This document shows positions 46,748 to 55,211 of a DNA stretch of 64,000 bases, one piece after another. The notes under the pieces were generated by a model. That model saw only the letters and a program-made list of their open reading frames with translations. It ran no database searches and had not been told where the DNA came from. The DNA is from Kumtagia sp963820075 (GTDB taxonomy: Bacteria > Pseudomonadota > Alphaproteobacteria > Rhizobiales > Rhizobiaceae), in assembly GCA_963820075.1 (NCBI GenBank), contig CAWFYS010000006.1:434001-498000 (forward strand), given 5' to 3'. Both the position numbers and the translations under genes were made by a program. How positions within the stretch are numbered: the first letter of the stretch is position 1; the number at the start of each line of letters is the position of its first letter.

Positions 46748-46942
46748 ATGGCCGACATCATCAATCTCCGCGCCGTCCGCAAACGGCAGGCGCGCGAGGA
46801 GGATGCGCGCCTGGCGGCGCAAAATCGTGCTCTGCATGGCCGCACCAAGGCCGAGAAGCATCGCGACCGCGCCGAGGCGAAAAGGCTGCGCGGCCATGTC
46901 GAGGCGCATCGGCGCGACGGCAACGACACCGACGACGAATGA
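46748..46942 (+). CDS. DUF4169-family small basic protein
   Basis: 64 residues: ADIINLRAVRKRQAREEDAR followed by a highly charged helix rich in Arg/Lys/Glu/Ala. This matches the small DUF4169 family found in Rhizobiales; function unknown. The stop overlaps the next start by 4 bp (ATGA). It follows sspB by 26 bp, so the three are probably co-transcribed. Confidence 0.85.
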   Translation: MADIINLRAVRKRQAREEDARLAAQNRALHGRTKAEKHRDRAEAKRLRGHVEAHRRDGNDTDDE

Positions 46943-47160
46943 GCTCGGTGCGCAAGCATTCGGTCGTCATCCGGGGGCATCGGACCAGCTATTCGCTCGA
47001 GCAGCCCTTCCTCGATGAGCTTGCACGAATTGCGTCGGCGCGCGGCATGGCCCTCGCCGCGCTGATTGCCGAGATCGACGCCGAGCGCCCGCGAAACTCC
47101 AATCTGTCGTCCGCGATCCGCGTCCATGTGCTGGCCTGGCTCAAGCGCCAAGCTGATTGA
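46939..47160 (+). CDS. Ribbon-helix-helix domain protein
   Basis: 73 residues. The pattern KHSVVIRGHRTSYSLEQPFL followed by two helices (DELARIASARGMALAALIAEI, then LSSAIRVHVLAWLKRQ) matches the COG4321-type ribbon-helix-helix proteins, likely DNA-binding. Coupled to the DUF4169 gene by a 4-bp overlap, so the two may form a regulatory pair. Targets unknown. Confidence 0.85.
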   Translation: MSSVRKHSVVIRGHRTSYSLEQPFLDELARIASARGMALAALIAEIDAERPRNSNLSSAIRVHVLAWLKRQAD

Positions 47161-47181
47161 AGCGCCAGATCAATTTAGAGT

Positions 47182-50100
47182 CTAACTGCCGGTCAGCGAC
47201 TTGATGAAATTGTCGATGGCCGAGGGCTTTGGCGCCTCGGGCCGCGCCTGCGGCGTTGCGTCCGGCTCGACGCGCCGGGGCGCATTCTCGTCAGCCTTTC
47301 GCTTTGCCTCTTCCGCGGCAATGCGCTTGAACTCATCTTCTTCGGCTCGGATCCGCGCTTCCTCCACGGCGCGCGCTTCGTCCGCCTTTCGCTTGGCCTC
47401 CTCGGCGGCGATGCGCTTGAACTCTTCTTCCTCGGCGCGGAGCCGCGCCCCCTCCGCCGCGCGCGCCTCCTCTTCCGCTTTGCGCCTGGCTTGCTCGGCG
47501 GCGATGCGTTTGCGTTCTTCCTCCTCCGCCTTGCGGCTTGCCTCGATCTCCGCCCTGCGCCGAGCCTCTTCCTCGGCCTTGCGCAGGGCCTCCGCGGCAA
47601 GCCGGCCGCGCTCGGCCTGCAGGGCGGCATAGTAGCGGACCTCTCGGCGCAGCCGCTGTTTCTCGATCAGGACCGCCTGCATGGCCTCGACGCGCGCCTG
47701 CTCGCGCTCCAGCGCGCGCTGGGTCAGGAATTGCGCGAGAGGTTCGCTGTCAAACACAAGCCGCGCGGTCGCGGGCCGGCCTTCGAGGGAAAAGCGCAGC
47801 GTCGGCTCCGACCCGGCCATGGCAGCGTCTCCGGCCGCGTAAGTGACGCTGCCGTTGACCGCCAAATCGCCGGTGTTGAAGTCGCTCCGCAGCTCGGCGG
47901 AGAGCTTCGCCGCGGGATTGGCCAGCGTCACCGGCGGCGCCCGAAGGATACCGCCGGCGACCGTGAACGCAACCTCCGCGTCGCCTCCGGTGAAGGAGCC
48001 TCCACCGGCGATCGCGGGAGCAAAGGCGGCGGTCCGTTCCGCGTCCATGTCGCGGCCGACTTCGTCGGCGCGCGCCAGAAACGCCGGAAATGCCGCATCA
48101 TTGATGCCGTCGATCCGCAGGTTGCGCATCGACGCCGTTCCCGAGCCGGACAGCGACGCCACAACCCCTCCAACCGATTTGCCGCTTCCCGAAAGCGTGG
48201 CCGAAAGGCTGGCCTTTCCCGAAATTCCTTGCCTCCTTCCATCCGACGCCAGATCGAAGCCGTCGAGCCGTATCTGACCGGAAAAAAGCCCGGTGCCGCC
48301 ATTGTTCTTCAGCTCGAACCGCCCGCTCATGGCGCCGCCGCGGTGGATCGCCCTGATCTCGCCGACACGCAGGCCGTCGGCGTCGACGCCGAGAGACAGG
48401 GTCGCGTCGTAGGCGCTGGCCGCTCCGGCCGTGACCGTCGCGGCGGAGACGTCCATCGACACGGTGAACGGCAGTGCCGGCTTCTGGCTGAAGGGTGCGG
48501 AAGGCCATTGGCCTTCGTTGCCTGTCAGGGCGTCCTTCCCGACAATCATGGCGGCGAAAGGCTCCAGCGACAGTTCGTCCAGCACCAGCGCCCCTTCGAG
48601 CCTTGGCGTGCCGGCTGCAAAGCCGACATTCAGGTCGCCCGCGACCGCCGTCTCGTTGATGACGCCGCGAAGGCCGCCGAGGGCGAGCAGGTCCTTTCGG
48701 AAATCCGCATGCGCGGAAAACTCGGCAGCGGTTCCATACCCCATGCCCGGAACCGCCATGCCTGTGGTCATCAGCCACGGCTCCATGTCGGCGGCTTCGA
48801 GCCGGGCATCGCCCTTCGCGGCGAAGCCGTAATTACCCAGCATCGATGTTCCCTTGAAGGTGGCCAGGAACTCCTCGCCCTTGAGTTCCAGCGTCGTTTC
48901 CATTCCTGTCGCCGCGGCGCCGTTGGCTGAAAGCGTCAACTCGCCCGCGCCAACCGTGCCGAGCGGGAACGCCGGCAGGCCGGCGAGCGCAAGAAGGCCG
49001 GTGGCGTCGTCGTTGCGCGCCGACAGGGAGAGCGACAAATGCGCGTTCCCCATCGCTTGCGCCGTGCCGCTCCCCGACAGGGTGCCGGAAAGGGCGGAAC
49101 CCCCGGCGTCGCCCTGGAGGCTAAGCGCCATTTCCGTTACCCCGTCCGCATTGCGCACCGCGCTCGCGACGAGATCGAGGCGCGCGTCGGAAAACAGCGC
49201 CGGAGAGGCCGCGACGCGGCGCGCAAGCTGGCGCGCCAGGAAATTGTCGGGAAAGTTCTCCGCCGCCAGCCTGACCAGGGGCGCCAGGTCGGCCGCGACC
49301 AGGGACGCATCGAGGTTGCCGGTCGGACTCTCGGGAAAATCCTTGACCACGCCGGTCGCGCTGATCGACGCGCCGGCAAGCCCGCCGATCGACAGCCGGT
49401 CGATCTCAAGCTGAGCGTCGCGCAGCCGAAGTGCCGTGTCCACGGTGTCGGCGGTCAGCCCGGCCACGCTGACCGGACCAGCCTTTATTTTCAGGTCGAG
49501 GTCGGATTCGCCGAAGCGGGTCCGCCCGGCATCGCTGACGAAGAGCGACGCGAAGGCGGAAAGACCGTCGACGTCGAGCGCGTCACCCTCCAGCGTGATG
49601 GAGACGGAGGGTCGCGAGCCGGCCGGCTGACGGCTGTCCACCTCGCCGCGAAAACGCGCATTGCCAAGTTGGAGTTCGAGGTCGCGAAAGCGCTGCTGCT
49701 GCTCGGTGATATCGACCCTGGCGCTGAATCCCGCCGCCGGCAGCCGGCGAACGGCGTCGTCTATGTCCCTGGCCACCCACGCCGCGAAGCCCGAGGGTTG
49801 GGCGATGGCGAGAAGCAGGCCACCATTGAAGCCAACGCCGCCCTCCGTGCGCAGAAACCCGTCGACCTCGAGCGTAGTGCGCCCCGGCAGCGTGGCGGCG
49901 GCCGACTTGATGGCCCAGCCACCTTCGGCAGGCTCGGCAGAGAGCCGGACATCACGGATCGTCGTGTCGCCCGCCACCACCGCCGGCACGTCGACGACGA
50001 TCGACCCTGGAATTCTCGGCTTCGGCAAGGAACGCAGCGCGGCCTCCAGCGCCTGGATACGCTGCTCCAGCGACAGGCTTGCCCCTTGCGCGGCGCCGAG

Positions 50101-51072
50101 AGCCTCGTCGAAGCGCACCTGCGCTCCGCTCGCCTGGATCGTGAAGCGGGGCTCGGCGCCAAAGTCGAGGCTCGCCATGCCATCCGCGGCATAGGGGTGG
50201 TCGAGCGGCCCGGTCTCGATGCGGAAGGCCGGCACGTCCAGCTTGCGATTGTCGATCATGAACTGGCCGCTGACGCGCAAACGCGGCACGTCCGGCCGCG
50301 ATGCCGCCTGGGCGGTGGCCTCATTCGCCTCTTCGACGGCTTCAATCAGCCGGAACATGCCGGAATAGAGGAACCCGTCGGGTGTCAACTCCACCTCGCC
50401 GTCGGCGTCGAGCGACAAGGGCTGGTCCGCCGGTGCCGCCCTGACCCGCAAACGCGTCCGGCCTTCTTGGTCGACCGTACCGGTGGACGCCGAAACATTG
50501 GCCGCGGCGCCGTCGAGCCTTAGCGCGCCCTCGAGCCGCCACGGACCTGCCAGCGATTTCGCCGAAAGCTGCGTGTTGATTTCGGAAATCACATGCGTCC
50601 GGCCCGACAGGTGATGGCGGATGGTCACCTGCCCGTCGCTCACCGTCAGCTTCTCCAGCGCGATCCTTGACGCCGGGATCGGGCTGGACGGCCGCATCGC
50701 CCAGTCGATCGTGCCGCCCTCGGCGATATCCACGACCGCCTGCGGACGGACCATCCGCATATCGAAGATCAGGAACTCGCCGCGCAGGAACGGCGCGAGT
50801 TCGGCATCCATGGAGAAGGTCTCGATGGTCATCGCCGGTTCGCCCAGCGCGCCGCCCACCGACACGTTGGAAAAGGTCACGGACGGAAAAGGCAGCAGCC
50901 GCGCTTCGGCATCGCCCTCGACCGTGACCTTGCGGCCCAGTATGGCGCTCGCCTCGCGTTCGAAGTCGGCACGATAGCTCGTCCAGTCGATGAAATACGG
51001 CGCGACCAGCGCCGCGGTAAGCGCCAGAACCACAAGCCCCCCGATGAAGACGAACAGCCGCGCCAGAATCAA
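47182..51072 (-). CDS. AsmA-family protein with long coiled-coil tail
   Basis: 1296 residues. One N-terminal membrane helix (LFVFIGGLVVLALTAALVAPYF) is followed by the AsmA signature (FEREASAILGRKVTVEGDA) and a very long repetitive beta-rich periplasmic region, as in AsmA/TamB/YhdP-like lipid-transfer proteins. From about residue 1120 there is a charged coiled coil made of near-repeats such as FKRIAAEEAKRKADEARAVE, ending in a short Pro-rich tail. AsmA-type proteins are thought to bridge inner and outer membranes and move phospholipids. Single gene, converging with the RHH gene. Confidence 0.92.
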   Translation of the reverse strand: MILARLFVFIGGLVVLALTAALVAPYFIDWTSYRADFEREASAILGRKVTVEGDAEARLLPFPSVTFSNVSVGGALGEPAMTIETFSMDAELAPFLRGEFLIFDMRMVRPQAVVDIAEGGTIDWAMRPSSPIPASRIALEKLTVSDGQVTIRHHLSGRTHVISEINTQLSAKSLAGPWRLEGALRLDGAAANVSASTGTVDQEGRTRLRVRAAPADQPLSLDADGEVELTPDGFLYSGMFRLIEAVEEANEATAQAASRPDVPRLRVSGQFMIDNRKLDVPAFRIETGPLDHPYAADGMASLDFGAEPRFTIQASGAQVRFDEALGAAQGASLSLEQRIQALEAALRSLPKPRIPGSIVVDVPAVVAGDTTIRDVRLSAEPAEGGWAIKSAAATLPGRTTLEVDGFLRTEGGVGFNGGLLLAIAQPSGFAAWVARDIDDAVRRLPAAGFSARVDITEQQQRFRDLELQLGNARFRGEVDSRQPAGSRPSVSITLEGDALDVDGLSAFASLFVSDAGRTRFGESDLDLKIKAGPVSVAGLTADTVDTALRLRDAQLEIDRLSIGGLAGASISATGVVKDFPESPTGNLDASLVAADLAPLVRLAAENFPDNFLARQLARRVAASPALFSDARLDLVASAVRNADGVTEMALSLQGDAGGSALSGTLSGSGTAQAMGNAHLSLSLSARNDDATGLLALAGLPAFPLGTVGAGELTLSANGAAATGMETTLELKGEEFLATFKGTSMLGNYGFAAKGDARLEAADMEPWLMTTGMAVPGMGYGTAAEFSAHADFRKDLLALGGLRGVINETAVAGDLNVGFAAGTPRLEGALVLDELSLEPFAAMIVGKDALTGNEGQWPSAPFSQKPALPFTVSMDVSAATVTAGAASAYDATLSLGVDADGLRVGEIRAIHRGGAMSGRFELKNNGGTGLFSGQIRLDGFDLASDGRRQGISGKASLSATLSGSGKSVGGVVASLSGSGTASMRNLRIDGINDAAFPAFLARADEVGRDMDAERTAAFAPAIAGGGSFTGGDAEVAFTVAGGILRAPPVTLANPAAKLSAELRSDFNTGDLAVNGSVTYAAGDAAMAGSEPTLRFSLEGRPATARLVFDSEPLAQFLTQRALEREQARVEAMQAVLIEKQRLRREVRYYAALQAERGRLAAEALRKAEEEARRRAEIEASRKAEEEERKRIAAEQARRKAEEEARAAEGARLRAEEEEFKRIAAEEAKRKADEARAVEEARIRAEEDEFKRIAAEEAKRKADENAPRRVEPDATPQARPEAPKPSAIDNFIKSLTGS
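47287..47600 (-). repeat. In-frame tandem repeat region encoding coiled coil of the AsmA-family protein
   Basis: Units of about 69 bp encode variants of EEFKRIAAEEAKRKADEAR. Two nearly identical units cover 47311-47430, and more diverged ones extend to about 47600. Such DNA is prone to length change, so repeat number may differ between strains. Confidence 0.7.
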
Positions 51073-51395
51073 GCCCTTTCATTCACCAGAGCGCTGGCCC
51101 ACTCTAGTCGCATCCGTCTGTCGATAAAGTGGCAAATGCGGCGGGGGTTAACCCCGCCCCTGCGCCCATCCTTTCGGCGAGAGCGCTCGCTGCGACCCAA
51201 CCTGGTTCGAGCAGATCGATCCACCGATCTCGACGCCAGTACATCTCAACCCTGGATTGATCGACTAATACCCGAAAGGTCGGCTAGAGTATCTAGTCAG
51301 TAAATTATCATGAAGGCCTTGATATTACTGACTTCGAATCAAACGTAAACTTCGGCACCAGTCGCACGGAGGTTGCATTTCTTCCTGCGTCAGAG
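51073..51395. other. Intergenic region with hairpin upstream of the glycosyltransferase pair
   Basis: 323 bp between divergent genes, locally AT-rich. An inverted repeat GTCAGTAA(AT)TATCA / TGATATTACTGAC at 51296-51332 has 13-bp arms, a 2-base bulge and a 9-base loop. It ends 63 bp before the GT29-like start. It could be an operator, or a hairpin in the leader. No convincing promoter consensus and no gene seen. Confidence 0.55.
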
Positions 51396-52019
51396 ATGGC
51401 AATGGCGCGCAAGCAACTCTATATCGTTGGCAACGGTCCGATCACCGGCGATATGTCGCCCAGGATCGACGGGTCGGACTTTGTGGTTCGCTTCAACGAA
51501 CCCAAGGCTTCAGTTGGAATGTCCGGCACGAAGACCGATATTCTGTTCCTCTGCAATGCCGGCAAGCCGATGCAGCGGCGCCTGGAGGATTCGAGCTTTC
51601 TGACATCGGCGATCATGAAGGACGCCGGACAGGTCATCCTTGCCTACCATCCGATCATCATCGACCGCTACTTTCCGAAGCCGAACGCGCTTTCGCGCCT
51701 GAAGGGACGGCGCGAGGACTGGACCTTCGCGACGATCATGGCGCTGGGCGCGATCGGCAAGACCAGCACCGTGTTCCCGGCCTCCTTCTATATGGAGGGA
51801 TGCCGGGAACTCGGCCTGCCGCAGGACAAGATGGGAATCGTCTTTCCCAGCACCGGCTATTTCGGGATCTTCCATATCTTGCGCCACTTTTCGCCGGCGG
51901 AGTGGACGATTTCGCTGTGCGGCTTCTCCTGGGAAGGCTGGAAACGGCACGCCTGGGCCGATGAGCGCGAATGGGTCGAGGACAAGGTCCGGCGGGGCCT
52001 TCTCGAAGTGATCATCTAG
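51396..52019 (+). CDS. GT29-like glycosyltransferase with sialyltransferase motifs
   Basis: 207 residues, no signal peptide or membrane helix. Three hallmarks of GT29 sialyltransferases appear in order: motif L-like IVGNGPITGDM...IDGSDFVVRFN (10-34), motif S-like FPSTGYFGIFHIL...LCGF (150-177), and motif VS H-x4-E in HAWADE (185-190). GT29 enzymes transfer sialic acid from CMP-sialic acid; distant bacterial members are known only as predictions and their donor is untested. No CMP-sialate synthesis genes are in the window. A GT8-like gene follows after 27 bp, so both probably act on one glycan. Confidence 0.8.
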   Translation: MAMARKQLYIVGNGPITGDMSPRIDGSDFVVRFNEPKASVGMSGTKTDILFLCNAGKPMQRRLEDSSFLTSAIMKDAGQVILAYHPIIIDRYFPKPNALSRLKGRREDWTFATIMALGAIGKTSTVFPASFYMEGCRELGLPQDKMGIVFPSTGYFGIFHILRHFSPAEWTISLCGFSWEGWKRHAWADEREWVEDKVRRGLLEVII

Positions 52020-52046
52020 CATCGACACAAGAACATCGAGGAAAGC

Positions 52047-52748
52047 ATGAGCAAATCTCTGGACATCTATATCGGCTGGGACTCGCGCGAACCGATCGCG
52101 TACGAAGTGGCGAAACGCACCATTCTCGATCATGCATCGATCCCGGTTCGCGTCACCCCCATCATGCTCAAGGACCTGGTCGAGCAGAAAGCCTATACGC
52201 GCGAGGTGGACCCGCTTGCCTCGACGGAGTTCACTTATTCGCGCTTCTTCACGCCATGGCTCGCGGGCTATAAGGGCTGGGCGCTGTTTTGCGACTGCGA
52301 TTTCCTGTTCTTCGCCGATGTCGCTGGCCTGCTGCAATACCAGGACGACAGCAAGGCGGTCGCCTGCGTCAAACATGACTACCGGCCGAAGGAAGGCGTG
52401 AAAATGGACGGCAAGGTCCAGACGACCTATCCACGCAAGAACTGGTCGTCCTTCATGCTGTTCAATTGCGCGCACCCCTCGACGCGCCAGTTGACCCCCG
52501 ACCTGATCAACCGCGAGAGCGGCGCCTATCTGCATCGCATGCAATGGGCCGCCGATGACGAAATCGGCGAGATCCCGGTCGCCTGGAACTGGCTGGAAGG
52601 CTGGAACGAGAAGCCGGCAGCCGGCACGCCCAACGCCGTACACTTCACCAATGGCGGACCGTGGTTCAAGAACTGGCAGGATGTCGATTACGGTGATGAA
52701 TGGCGGGCCATGGCGCGCGACATCGATCCGGACTTCAAGCCGATCTGA
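52047..52748 (+). CDS. GT8-like glycosyltransferase
   Basis: 233 residues, cytosolic. It begins SLDIYIGWDSREPIAYEVAK, typical of a GT-A nucleotide-sugar-binding fold, and has the D-x-D metal motif in FCDCDFLFFADV (Asp83, Asp85). NWSSFMLFNCAHP and AVHFTNGGPWFKNW further on fit GT8/glycogenin-like enzymes. AGGAAAGC precedes the ATG. Donor and acceptor unknown. It forms a two-gene unit with the GT29-like gene. Confidence 0.82.
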   Translation: MSKSLDIYIGWDSREPIAYEVAKRTILDHASIPVRVTPIMLKDLVEQKAYTREVDPLASTEFTYSRFFTPWLAGYKGWALFCDCDFLFFADVAGLLQYQDDSKAVACVKHDYRPKEGVKMDGKVQTTYPRKNWSSFMLFNCAHPSTRQLTPDLINRESGAYLHRMQWAADDEIGEIPVAWNWLEGWNEKPAAGTPNAVHFTNGGPWFKNWQDVDYGDEWRAMARDIDPDFKPI

Positions 52749-52871
52749 GGCAGCCACGATACGCTATTGCCGCCCCAGTCGGGCGCCGGTATTTCCATGT
52801 GGGGCGCTGCCCGCTCGACGCCAAGGCGGCGATTGGCTACGCTGCCGGCGGAAATCAGACGAGGATCTTCT

Positions 52872-53165
52872 ATGTCATTCCTGAAGCGTTTGTTCGGCGG
52901 CGGAAGCCAGGGCGGCGATGAAGCCGGCGGCCAGCAGGGCGGCAACGTGCTCGACTATAGCGGATTCACCATCCGTGCAACTCCATACAAGGCCGAGGGG
53001 CAATTCCAGACCTGCGGCGTCATCTCCAAGGAGATTGACGGGATCGTAAAGGAGCACCGCTTCGTGCGCGCCGATCGCTTCGCCTCGCAAAGCGACGCCG
53101 CCGACATGGCCCTGAAGAAGGGGCAGCAGATCGTCAATGAGCAAGGCGACCGCATGTTCGGCTGA
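52872..53165 (+). CDS. HlyU-family protein
   Basis: 97 residues from MSFLKRLFGGG. The fold pattern DYSGFTIRATPYKAEGQFQT, EIDGIVKEHRFVRADRFASQ and KKGQQIVNEQGDRMF matches the HlyU family. The Vibrio member activates haemolysin genes; alphaproteobacterial members are small and of unproven role. It stands alone between the glycosyltransferase pair and the SRPBCC gene; an upstream ATG at 52767 lies before the conserved start. Confidence 0.87.
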   Translation: MSFLKRLFGGGSQGGDEAGGQQGGNVLDYSGFTIRATPYKAEGQFQTCGVISKEIDGIVKEHRFVRADRFASQSDAADMALKKGQQIVNEQGDRMFG

Positions 53166-53193
53166 GGCCTGCCGCGGTCGGGAGTTGGGGCCG

Positions 53194-53725
53194 CTAACTT
53201 TCCGCCGCCGCCTTCAACCGCTGCAGCCCCTTCTCGTAGTCGGCACCGATCCAGCGGTCGAACATCAGGCCGAACCAGCGCGCCACGATGCCGTCCACCG
53301 GCGAGTGGAAGCCCCAGGTGACCTTGGTTCCCGTGCCGGACGGCTCCAGTTCCCAGGTCGCGGCAGCCTTGCCCATCTGCCCGAAGTCGAGTTCGGTCGC
53401 CATCCGCCCCGGCGGTTCGTGGACGGTTACGGTCTGCGATCCGCGTGCCGACATTCTCGTTCGCGGATGTCCAGCTCATTTTCTGGCCGACACCGCTTTC
53501 GGCACCTTCGAATACATATTTCGTCCCGGGATCGATATCGGCCCAGGGCGAAAACGCGTTGAAGCGCCTGAGGTCGCCGACCAGAGCGAATACCTTTTCC
53601 GGCGGCGCGGCGATCTCGATGGAGCGCGTAACGGTCACCGACGAGGGCAGCAGGAACGATCCCGCGACCAGCACGACGGCTATAATCACAACCAGATAGA
53701 ACAGCCATTTCAAGAGCCGCAGCAT
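53194..53725 (-). pseudogene. SRPBCC-domain membrane-anchored protein, one +1 frameshift as given
   Basis: The frame from ATG 53725 gives a membrane helix (LLKWLFYLVVIIAVVLVAGS) and the first half of a START/SRPBCC ligand-binding fold (VTRSIEIAAPPEKVFALVGD, FNAFSPWADIDPGTKYVFEG). Near 53440 the frame shifts and the second half continues (SQTVTVHEPPGRMATELDFG to WIGADYEKGLQRLKAAAES). The span is 532 nt; less one base it is 177 codons. Both halves are well conserved, so the break may be a sequence error. Ligand unknown. Confidence 0.82.
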
Positions 53726-53838
53726 CGAATTTCCCTCTCCCCCGGCTTTCCAAGGCAGAGAGTGGCGCGCGTCCAGGCAGGCGTCAACGGTCAGCCATGC
53801 AACGAAGACCCGATCGGCAGGGATCACGCCGCTTTGCT

Positions 53839-54438
53839 TCAGGCGAGCGCGGCCAGGCCGTCGATCAGCAATGCAAGCGCCTTCCTGTAGGCGGCCGCGT
53901 CCCCACCCGCCGCGATGGCCAGTGCGGCGCGGTCATAGGCCGCGGCCAGCAGATGCGTCACCGCATCGACCGGCAGGTCTCGCGGCAGGTCCCCCGCCCT
54001 CACTGCGAACAGAATGCCGGCGCGTAGCGAGCCCGTGGCGTGACGATCGTCGATATCATCCATGGCGGCGCGGCCCAGCACCGCCGGCCCGTCAAGCAGC
54101 AGAAGTCGCGTGCGTCCCGGCGCCGCCAAGGCGTCCAGGTAGGCCTCGCCGCCCTTGACGAGGGCCTCGCGGGCCGGCATGTCGTCGGGCGCGGCGCGCT
54201 CGATCTCCTCCGCCACCGCCCTCGCCTCGGCCTCCACCACGGCAAGAAACAGCGCCTTCTTGTCGTCGAAGTGATGATAGAGCGCGCCGCGCGTCAGGCC
54301 CGCGGCATCGACGATGTCGGGCGTGCCGGTTTCCGCATAGCCCCTGCCGACGAACAATAGGCGCGCCGCCGCGATCAGCTCGGCCCGCGTCGTCTCGCTG
54401 CGCTGCTTGTTGGAACGGCGTCCAATATTCTGTTGCAT
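53839..54438 (-). CDS. TetR-family repressor
   Basis: 199 residues from MQQNIGRRSNKQRSETTRAE. The N-terminal TetR HTH is clear: LIAAARLLFVGRGYAETGTP, DIVDAAGLTRGALYHHFDDK, KALFLAVVEAEARA. The C-terminal helices form the ligand domain. The gene is divergent from the VOC gene, and two copies of a 17-bp palindrome lie directly in front of its start codon, so it very likely represses both itself and the VOC gene. Confidence 0.93.
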   Translation of the reverse strand: MQQNIGRRSNKQRSETTRAELIAAARLLFVGRGYAETGTPDIVDAAGLTRGALYHHFDDKKALFLAVVEAEARAVAEEIERAAPDDMPAREALVKGGEAYLDALAAPGRTRLLLLDGPAVLGRAAMDDIDDRHATGSLRAGILFAVRAGDLPRDLPVDAVTHLLAAAYDRAALAIAAGGDAAAYRKALALLIDGLAALA

Positions 54439-54455
54439 ACATGCAGCCTGTATGT
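54439..54455. promoter_or_regulatory. TetR operator copy 1
   Basis: ACATGCAGCCTGTATGT is an imperfect palindrome (ACATGCAG-C-CTGTATGT). It directly abuts the tetR start codon. The same 17-mer with two changes recurs 29 bp away. Confidence 0.72.
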
Positions 54456-54467
54456 TATTCGAAAGAC

Positions 54468-54484
54468 ACATGCAAACTGTATGT
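54468..54484. promoter_or_regulatory. TetR operator copy 2
   Basis: ACATGCAAACTGTATGT matches copy 1 at 15 of 17 positions and has the same spacing of half-sites. It lies 24 bp upstream of the VOC start codon, in the region expected for a promoter. Confidence 0.72.
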
Positions 54485-54507
54485 TTGTTACGGAAGGAAG
54501 GGAAGCC

Positions 54508-54933
54508 ATGAAAACAACGAGCTATTACCCTGTTCTGATGACCGACGACGTTGCCGGCACGGCACGGTTCTATAAGACGCATTTCCGCTTCGAGGCGCTG
54601 TTTGCGAACGACTGGTATGTGCATCTGCGCTCGAAGGAGGACAAGAAAGTCAACCTCGGCATCGTGCAGTGGGACCACGAGAGCGTGCCGCCGGCGGGCA
54701 GGGCGAAGACACGGGGGCTGCTGATAAACTTCGAGGTTCGCGATCCCGACGCCGTCTATGAACGCGCGCGGGCCGCGGAACTGCCGATCCTTCTCAGCCT
54801 GCGCGACGAGGCCTTCGGCCAGCGCCACTTCATCACCGCCGATCCCAATGGGGTGATGATCGATGTCATCAAGCCAATTCGGCCGAGCGAGGAATTCCTG
54901 GCGCACTATGCGCAAGGCGCGGCGCAAGCGTGA
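54508..54933 (+). CDS. VOC/glyoxalase-superfamily protein
   Basis: 141 residues from the ATG preceded by GGAAGGAAGGGAAGCC. The two beta-alpha-beta modules of the vicinal-oxygen-chelate fold are seen (YYPVLMTDDVAGTARFYKTH and LLINFEVRDPDAVYERARA), and the end GQRHFITADPNGVMIDVI is typical. Members include glyoxalases and antibiotic-binding or modifying proteins; the substrate here is unknown. Control by the divergent TetR gene suggests induction by a small compound. Confidence 0.9.
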   Translation: MKTTSYYPVLMTDDVAGTARFYKTHFRFEALFANDWYVHLRSKEDKKVNLGIVQWDHESVPPAGRAKTRGLLINFEVRDPDAVYERARAAELPILLSLRDEAFGQRHFITADPNGVMIDVIKPIRPSEEFLAHYAQGAAQA

Positions 54934-55211
54934 CGCGGTTTCGCATCGTCGACAGATGCGTCAGCCATGCCTTGCCGACGGCACGATGCTTCGGGTCTCC
55001 AGTCCGCGCGGCGACAGGACATGCGGATTCTTCGGAACATCGGCTTTTCCGAATATTTGGGGTTTGGGATGGGTCGCCGCCAGATTTGGCTGAAGCAGGC
55101 TGAGACTTTTGCGAACCTGCTTACCGGGGCAGTCGCGGCCGCATCTGCCTGAACCGGCGGCGGCGCGGCCGATCCGCTTTCACCGCGAGGGAGATGGGAG
55201 GCGGCAGCCGG

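Noticed and set aside
47491..50523. Plus-strand open frames of about 480-490 codons opposite the AsmA-family gene
   Set aside because: They are antisense shadows; the composition is Arg/Gly/Asp-rich with no domain.
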